A DNA stretch of 64,000 nt from Aphrocallistes beatrix (lineage: Eukaryota; Porifera; Hexactinellida; Sceptrulophora; Aphrocallistidae): positions 2,480,001-2,544,000 of the forward strand of contig OY725504.1 in NCBI GenBank assembly GCA_963281255.1, read 5' to 3'. The stretch's first letter is position 1; the number at the start of each line of letters is the position of its first letter. Positions 57,346-64,000 of this stretch are shown piece by piece. The notes below the pieces were generated by a model. That model searched no databases. It was not told where the DNA came from and saw only the letters and a list, made by a program, of their open reading frames with translations. Position numbers and translations under genes: made by a program.

Positions 57346-59098
57346 GTCGCACTACTACGTACTTGCTCAAATAGCACACTGTAACGAACAGGTACAAGTA
57401 GCTTTCGGACTGCGAGAAAGCTCACGAATAAAATCAACCCCGATTCGATGCTCTCTCAGGAAGGGGATCGGATGCAACTTTCTTTGAGGTTGCAGCGATT
57501 TGTTTCACTGGTAAGCATCACATGATTTCATCTTTAAATATAGAATTGATATAGAATTAATATAGAATTAATTGAAAATTACTATTCACGAAAATTACAA
57601 TAGCTATGTTGTGGTGTTGCAGGTTTAGAAACAAATTATTAATAATTTGTGTGTGTTGTGTGCATACCTTGTAGAGTATCTGCGATTCATAAATAAAAGA
57701 TGTGTCTAACTTCTTTTTAAAGTTCCATTTCTACTGAGAGGAATATCCTTCTGGAAATTTTACGTATCTCAGGAATTCAAAGATTTAGGCGTACGTGATG
57801 GTCCATTGAATAAACTTCCCGATTATCAAGTACCCTAATAGGTTTACTAACTAATCTAAAAAAAAGGACAAGCTGCAAAATAAAATCTGGGCGAATGAAT
57901 CTGGATATGCAACACAGTGTATATATGTGTATACGTTCTGAACTCGTTAGATGTACACAGACATACTGTCTCAGAATTCTACGACCTAAGTTGACAAAAT
58001 CTAAAAAGTAATATCTGAGAATTCTAAGCAAAGTTGAATCTATGGTTTCATAATACTAGTGAATTCCATGCGTCTGAAAATTATACTCAACAAGGCTATT
58101 ATTTAACAAATTATTAGCAATTTATATGTAGCTTTTAAAATGGTACAATAATGAAATAATAAAGAGGCACACAAATCTAACCGCGAGGGCGGAGCTGAAA
58201 TAAGTTTTTTATTAACAGTTGCCTAATTATGCTAATTTTTATGAACAATATTCGGTTTAACGAGTAGAGCTAATTTATGCGCATGCTAGTTGGCTGCTAG
58301 ATTTCAATTGTGAGGAATAATTAGATTTTAGGTTAAATGATCTTAATCAAATAATTGAAAAGAAAAATTGATTGTTGCATAAATTTTGGCTCACCTATAT
58401 ATATTCCCTTTGTATATCAGTAAAACCTCATTAATAAGGAAATTTCAGAGATTACGACTGAAAATTTGCCGCATACATAAGAAATTACATGTAAATCACC
58501 TCAGATAACACGAACAAGTTTCGACCATTCTTTGCTTTTTGATTATGAGTTTCTACAGTACTAGTTTAATAACTAGTATATAATTGTCTGTACTTTGTAT
58601 CAAGAAGCATGTCTTTAGTGAGCGGGTCTATCCACCCACAATTTGTGCCTAAGTGGTTCTGGAGTCTGGACCCGCCCACTTTGGCACAGTCGCCGTATAT
58701 GTACATAGGTATATTTTATCTTAAATTATTATGTAGTAGTAGGATAAACAGATCTAAGAACCCGTCTATACTGATCTCCTAAATGAAATTTTATGTGTCC
58801 AGTTCTGGGCATTTCTAACTCTGGCAACCCTGGCCCCACAGCACAATCACATTCTATTGGGGTCTCTTTACCCTACCAGGATTGCGCGCCCCACTACCTC
58901 CATTCGAGTACTCATTAATAATTTTATCAACCATGAGTTCAATCAGCCCCTTTGTAAAAGGTTATAGGCATTGAAAATTAAATTTGGTGATGACGCGACA
59001 TAGTTTCAAACCTTAAGAAGGCAACGAGACAATGTCAAATTTATTAGGGAGGGACAGGTATTAGATCTGCCTTAAAACATTCTATTTCAAATATTTAG
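57346..59098 (+). other. Upstream region of ASCC1
   Basis: No coding similarity. A less AT-rich patch at 57,360-57,509 ends in CTG|GTAAGC, a reasonable splice donor, and could be a 5' untranslated exon joined to the acceptor at 59,097. That is inference only. A partly inverted GC patch lies at 58,625-58,690 (GAGCGGGTCTATCCACCC, GGACCCGCCCACTTTGG), possibly a MITE remnant. Confidence 0.35.
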
Positions 59099-59105
59099 CT
59101 CTTGG

Positions 59106-59903
59106 ATGTATCTTAATTTCGCAAATAAAATAAAAAAGTTAGACATAGTGAATCCTGAAATGCTAAATATAGAAGGACGTTGTTATCGCAATTTACAATC
59201 TCATGATGGAATAGTTTCCTTTTCTAACAACATTTACTCCGCATCTACAGAACTATGTTTATGCGAAGATGAAGACTTGGATATATTTCAACTTTCTAAT
59301 GACCAATACCAATTGCCATTGACAATTCCTAGGTCATCACACCACAAGATTATAGGTCATTTAGGGAAAACTCTAAGTAAATTGAGAACAGATTCAGGTT
59401 GCCAGATAGAGATTCCTAAGCTTCAAGAGGAATTGGATACCGTTGTAATTTCAGGAACTAGTAGAAGAGCAATAAAATCGGTTAAGAATAGAATTGAAAT
59501 GATCTTATCTCGTCCATCAAGAGTTTATGATATTCCAGACGTTACACACTTTATTTCAATACCTATCTCATCATATGAAATATTTGATCGTCTTGGAGAA
59601 TTTAAACGTTACATAATGGAAACATCTGACATAGGAATAGATGAAAGTATTTTCCAAGATCCAAACAAACTCCACCTTACTATTTGCACATTGAATTTAC
59701 AATCAAAAGAAGATTTAAGCAATGCACTAGGTATATTTACTACTCAAGTACGATATATATTAGACAATTCTATTAGTGAAGAAGCTATAATTCGATTAAA
59801 AGGGACTGAATGTATGAATGATGACCCTTCGGATGTTCATGTGCTGTATGCTCTTGCAGAAATGTTTGGTAGTAACATTACTCTTCAAACTCTCTGTGAT
59901 CAG
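59106..59903 (+). CDS. ASCC1: ASCC1, main exon (KH plus 2H-phosphoesterase-like)
   Basis: Subunit of the activating signal cointegrator 1 (ASC-1) complex, linked to transcription coactivation and, with ASCC3 helicase, to alkylation repair in the nucleus. Residues 18-28 (EMLNIEGRCYRN) match the short conserved N-terminus. Residues 71-134 form a KH domain with GXXG loop GHLG (84-87) and TVVISGTSRRAIKSVKNRIE. The rest is the AKAP7/LigT-like fold: THFISIPI, SIFQDPNKLHLTICTL with the first HxT at 190-192, and GTECMNDDPSDVHVLYA. The exon follows a TTTAG acceptor (59,097-59,098), with the ATG eight bases into the exon; Met19 at 59,160 is an alternative start. Coding similarity stops at LCDQ, before a weak donor GTTCGC at 59,904. 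Confidence 0.93.
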
Positions 59904-59979
59904 GTTCGCTATGTTTCATGGTCTATTCTATATTATAATTCGAAATATTGTATTATGGAGTATGTATGTATGTATATAT

Positions 59980-60412
59980 GAAGTACCCGGACAAAAGTAT
60001 TCGACCACCACGAAAACCTCCATACAAATAGTATTCAAGTAGGTCTATTGATAAAGGAATATGTACTAAGTCTGTAGGAAGTACTCTAATTTATATTTCA
60101 AACTCTAAACATTCTAATTACTCATTATTGAGAGCCTCCACTCAATTATAAACTAAAAAATGTCTACTTTTGATATCTGATGTGATCCTAGTCACGGCGA
60201 TTATAAATGATAACGATTAGTGACAAAAAAGTGGCAAAAAAAGAAAGTATTTTGTATTTAAAGTTTCAATAATAAGTAAATCAGTTGTGAAGTTTACGAA
60301 TTTGAAATCTAAGATAGAATATTTCAACAATAAGTGTGCAAATTCATTTATCTACTTTATAACTATTTGTACAGAGGATTTCGTGGTGGTCGAATATTTT
60401 GTCCGGGTGGTG
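59980..60412. mobile_element. TA-flanked mariner-type MITE in an ASCC1 intron
   Basis: Ends AAGTACCCGGACAAAAGTAT and TTGTCCGGGTGGTG, TA at right; same family as 5,114-5,591. Open frames crossing it are not exons. Confidence 0.88.
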
Positions 60413-60446
60413 TATATGCAATGTTTTCAAGGATTGGCTGAGATAG

Positions 60447-60478
60447 CTCTGCCAACAATTAGGTTCCTCACCCCAAAT
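60447..60478 (+). CDS. ASCC1: Candidate ASCC1 micro-exon
   Basis: 32 nt between GAGATAG (acceptor) and GTAAGT (strong donor, 60,479). Read in the phase required by the previous exon it gives LCQQLGSSPQ plus AT, which with the T at 60,531 makes Ile before LLHVT. The phases fit on both sides, and a segment of this kind is expected between the LCDQ region and the second HxT motif. It is shorter than in human ASCC1 by about seven residues. Plausible but unproven. Confidence 0.4.
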
Positions 60479-60530
60479 GTAAGTGTATTTTTTACTGCTG
60501 AGGTGTTAAAGTGTTAATTTAATTAATGAG

Positions 60531-60717
60531 TTTACTACATGTCACATCTCACATGCTATGCAGAAGAATTATAAACTCAGAACTATATAATATACAAAAT
60601 TTTGCAAAAGGAACGTCTCGATTCCACGTCTTCGAGACAATTCCTTTAAACCTTCATCCTCGCCGTACTAATCTGGGTAGAATTAGAGATTGTTCTACAC
60701 TTAATGATATTGGTTGA
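60531..60717 (+). CDS. ASCC1: Probable ASCC1 3' exon with second HxT motif
   Basis: In frame after the candidate micro-exon: LLHVTSHMLCRRI aligns with human VKLHATVMNTLFRK, the second HxT of the 2H fold. FETIPLNLHPRRTN recalls the terminal ..V..LHLSQR strand. Ends TGA at 60,715-60,717. Identity is lower than for the first exon, and no AATAAA is seen nearby, so the 3' end is uncertain. Confidence 0.55.
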
Positions 60718-60773
60718 GTACTTAGAAGTTAGCACGTTAATTAAAATTTAAGTACGAACTTAAGTACTACCAT

Positions 60774-61672
60774 AGCCTACTGCAAATTTTCATTTCTCCA
60801 AAGAGCCAGTAGTCACTTGGAGCCAGGTCTGGGCTATAGGCAGGGTGCGGGAGACTTTCGAAGCCCAAACGTCTAATGGCACTGGTAGTTAGAGCACTGA
60901 CGTGGGGCCTAGCATTATCATGTTGGAGGACCACTTTCCTGCTTAGTTTCCCACGTTGCTCACGCTTGATAGCTGCCCGCAGTTCTTCCAATTCGGCTAT
61001 ATAATAATCGCTGTTGATTGTTGTTTTCTCAGGGAGCCAATCCGTTAGCAGTATGCCCTCTCTATCCCAAAATATGCTGACCATTCTCTTACCTGCGGAC
61101 TTTTGGCACTTGGGCTTGGTCGGGGTAGGCTCATGGCGTCTTTTCCACTGACTACTTTGAGATTTTGTTTCCGGTTCGTAGAAATGAAACCACGATTCAT
61201 CCCCGGTGACTATGCGATCAAGAAAGTTCTTCTCCTCTCTCCATGATTTCAGTAATTGACGACAAACATCAACCCGTTGGCGCTTATTCTCATCGGTCAA
61301 AAGTTTTGGCACCCACCTAGCAGCAACACGGCTCATTCTCAAGTCCTCGGATAGAATGCGATGGGTGGTAGTTTGGGTATACCCAGGGTTTCTTCTAACT
61401 GCCTCACAGTAAGACGTCTATCTATATCAATTGTACGGGAGACCAGGTCGATATTCCCCTGGTATCCCGTGGATATTGGACGGCCCGGGTGTCCGTAGTC
61501 ATCAGCCGTATTCCAGCCATCTTCAAAACGTTCAATCCACAAGTAAACAGTGGATTTGGAAGGGCAATCGTCCCCGTAAACTTCTTGCATTTCACGAAGA
61601 ATCTCTTTACCCGACTTCCCTTGTTTCCAGAGAAACCACATAACACTACGCTTCCCTTTCACCGATTTTTCC
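60774..61672 (-). pseudogene. Mariner transposase fossil, 3' truncated, tail-to-tail with ASCC1
   Basis: Start MEKSVKGKRSVMWFLWKQ at 61,672, HTH blocks (SKSTVYLWIERFEDG, GHPGRP), RLTVRQLEETLGIP, a frameshift near 61,375, then LRMSRVAARWVPKLLTDENK, RIVTGDESWFHFYEPETK (first D), VVLQHDNARPHVSA (second D) and AYSPDLAPSDYWLF with the third D 34 residues on. Breaks off after GEMK at about 60,785, losing roughly the last 70 residues and the right TIR. The sequence at the break reads CATAGCCTACTGC, resembling a P-type end. One frameshift otherwise. Different mariner lineage from 44,639-45,939. Confidence 0.9.
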
Positions 61673-61701
61673 ATGGTAGTTAAAAACTGAAAATGTATTA
61701 A

Positions 61702-63764
61702 GGATACCGCCCTTGAAAAATCTTGCCTGGCGTAAAAAAAAACAGCAAAATGTTTTATTGCTAATTTCATTGTATTACTGATCGGTCTACCATCTGATAG
61801 CACTATTTGGACGGCATTTTCTTTTATTTTTTGCGAAATAACCCCATAAAGTTTAGCGTTAATAAAAATTGAAAAATTATTAGAGGATTTTAACTCATTT
61901 ACCAATTAGAACTTATTTGATATTTTTTTAATGATATGAACCTTAACATTGTTTTAGCACCTTTGGAGATTATAAAACACAAAGATTTAAAAGATTGGGC
62001 AAATAAAATCCAAACAAAATAGCTCTATAAGGGAGTATATTTATATAATCCTCGGGAAATCGCAAGTTTAATCTCAGATATTTAGCGATCCCTGGGTCAG
62101 AAATAAAATTCTGATCGTTTCAAAAAAAAATTTGTTCAGATCCGACCATTTGTTCTTGAGATATCGCATATTATAGGTAAAGTTCGGCCATAATATCCCT
62201 ATAAGGTCCCGAAAGAGGCTGATGTCATATCTTAAAAACTATTGTAGATATATAATATATTATATCCTTAAATAAAAGGATATATGCGAAAATATATAGG
62301 TTCCTCGACCATTCCTTTGTCAAAAAATAAATAATTCTCGACTTATCATTGATTTAATTGTAATACAAATTCTATGGAGAACTTTTGATGATTATTTTGA
62401 AAGTTCTGGCCTTGGACCACGCAGATTCGGTCAAAAACCACCATTTAGGGTCCAAAAAGAGATATCTCTCTATCTTTATAAATACAAGTCCAAATTCTTA
62501 GTTCTCACTTCCTAATATACTTTTTATGAGTGTGCATATATGATTCTTTGATAATAATTGCACTACACCCTATGGAATGTTAAGTTTTTAAATTTTTGTC
62601 ATGTGATGACGTAGCATTTTTCGAAAATCCTAACTTCGAAACTAAAAGTCGTAGACTTTCGCTCTAACTTCCTAATATACTTTTTAGAAGCTTTTTATTC
62701 ATTCTAAACTGATAGATTATACTTCGCAGTGCCAGGAATATGAAATATTATCTACAATTATCTCAAAATATTCGGAGTTAGGGCCTCAAGGAAATTTGTG
62801 GATTTTCAGGGTACTTTTGCTATTTTTGGTAAATATTTGGCTTTCATATACCTAAATCAGCAGTATGGATGCGAATAAATGTCTGTGGATGCTTATGTGC
62901 ATTATTAACCCTTGAAAGCATTTGGGATTTTTCTATTTATAGTAGTAACCCCAAACTTGTATGGCTTCCCCATTGAAAATTGCTTAAACCGGAAATGACG
63001 CAACACATTCCTGTGGCAAGCGTGGGTTAATAACTCATTTTACATTATTCTTAATACCTAAACATAAAATCTCTATATCTCGGGACTTTAAAATTTCAAA
63101 ATTGACCGTCTTTACAGAATTATTTCTCAAATTTGGTTTGAGATAGAAGTTTGAAAATTTCAAGAGTTGTTTCATATCATTTGGCGATGAACGTAGGACC
63201 ACCATTTTTTGGATATATTCTAACTCGGTGATTTTATTCATGATTTCCCCAAAAAAACAGACATTTTTCGCCGTTTTTTGGCCCTTGTTTTTCGGACACC
63301 GATAAAATTTACAATATTTGTCATTTTAACTTTCTTCTGGTCCTATGAAGTTGCAAATATGGTAGACTATCTATGATTCGATTTTGGAAGCGTTTGATTC
63401 CTTGGTATGTCCTAAACAATTCATTGAGTGCCTAAATTTCTACCATTAACCCGAGGATTACTTGGGGTCAAAGGTATAAATAGAAATGACCCAGCTTTCA
63501 CTTTCATTTTCAGTTCACTTTCAATTAACTTTCACTTTCAATTCAACATTCCTGGACGTGCTCGGGTTAAGATGTGCTAGCGGAAAATTTAAAAAACAGA
63601 CTTTGAGACACTGTATCTCAAAATCTAGAAATGAGAATCAAAAACGGTTTGGAATGTACCAGTATTTCTTGATGGAGATACCTCCCCACGCTTAACATCT
63701 CTTATAGCTCTACTTTCATCGTATGCTGTAATGCAAATCATATGTTTTTTCAAGGGCGGTATCC
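61702..63764. mobile_element. Repeat B, full TTAA-flanked element
   Basis: TTAA at 61,698-61,701 and 63,765-63,768; inverted ends GGATACCGCCCTTGAAAAA and TTTTTTCAAGGGCGGTATCC. 2,063 bp without a transposase frame. Inner half contains GACTTTGAGACACTGTATCT-type blocks shared with 23,771-26,283 and 52,386-54,229. Most complete copy of the family. TTAA target suggests mobilisation by a piggyBac-type enzyme (inference). Confidence 0.85.
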
Positions 63765-63768
63765 TTAA

Positions 63769-64000
63769 ATGCACATGTACCAACTTAGATGTTATTAAAG
63801 AACGTATTATGATTTGAATACTACTTACACGTATGTATAGCCAAACAAATTGACAATGCTACGCACAATTTTGGAACATACATTTTTAAGGAATTGATTT
63901 ATTAAACATTATTTCAGTTATCCAAACACATATTTCAGTTATCCGAACACATCATTTCAGTTATCCGAACACATATTTCAGTTATCCGAACACACCATTT
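63769..64000. mobile_element. pogo-type MITE fragment
   Basis: Collinear with 24,308-24,490 (CATGTACCAACTTAGATG, TTGACAATGCTACGCAC) and then TTATCCGAACAC repeats up to the window edge. Begins precisely at the TTAA of repeat B. Confidence 0.85.

Overview
This is a window of an AT-rich invertebrate animal genome. Two conserved animal genes, both on the plus strand, are separated by long stretches of transposon wreckage. I see no bacterial or viral gene organisation, and no LTR retroelement or LINE reverse transcriptase. The phylum cannot be fixed from the sequence. The density of TIR elements (Tc1/mariner, pogo, P/THAP, hAT, TTAA-flanked) rules out a compact genome.

Layout. (1) 1-20,870: the 3' end of SPT16, the large subunit of the FACT histone chaperone. 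The penultimate exon is 606-924 and the last exon is 20,441-20,789, followed by AATAAA at 20,864. The two are joined in phase across a 19.5-kb intron packed with elements, including an intact DD37E Tc1-like transposon, a decayed mariner, a decayed pogo element, a minisatellite split by a tRNA-derived SINE, and a 140-bp satellite. (2) 20,870-57,350: no host gene recognised. This part holds a rearranged THAP/P element, TTAA-flanked elements B and C with nested MITEs, a 2.8-kb palindrome around a scaffold gap, a nearly whole P element (37,084-40,445), a mariner with one frameshift, and a hAT fossil with three nested MITEs. (3) 59,106-60,717: ASCC1, with a KH domain and a 2H-phosphoesterase-like fold, split by an intronic MITE, followed by a decayed antisense mariner and a full-length TTAA element.

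Two threads tie the repeats together. The first is 'repeat A', about 550 bp and at least 14 copies. It has a fixed AT-rich terminus, a microsatellite, two TGACGTCA octamers, and a GC-rich end made of back-to-back perfect hairpins. It does not fit a TIR transposon and looks most like a rolling-circle (Helentron/HINE-type) non-autonomous element. The second is a P-type family with CATAG...CTATG ends. Three independent insertions show perfect 7-bp target duplications rather than the 8 bp known for Drosophila P. One copy encodes THAP plus transposase and could be the source of the others.

Coordinates of repeats were read by eye; edges are usually good to a few bases where a TIR and TSD are given, and rough otherwise. 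Two runs of exactly 200 N (13,680 and 35,758) are placeholder gaps, and structures touching them may be assembly artefacts.
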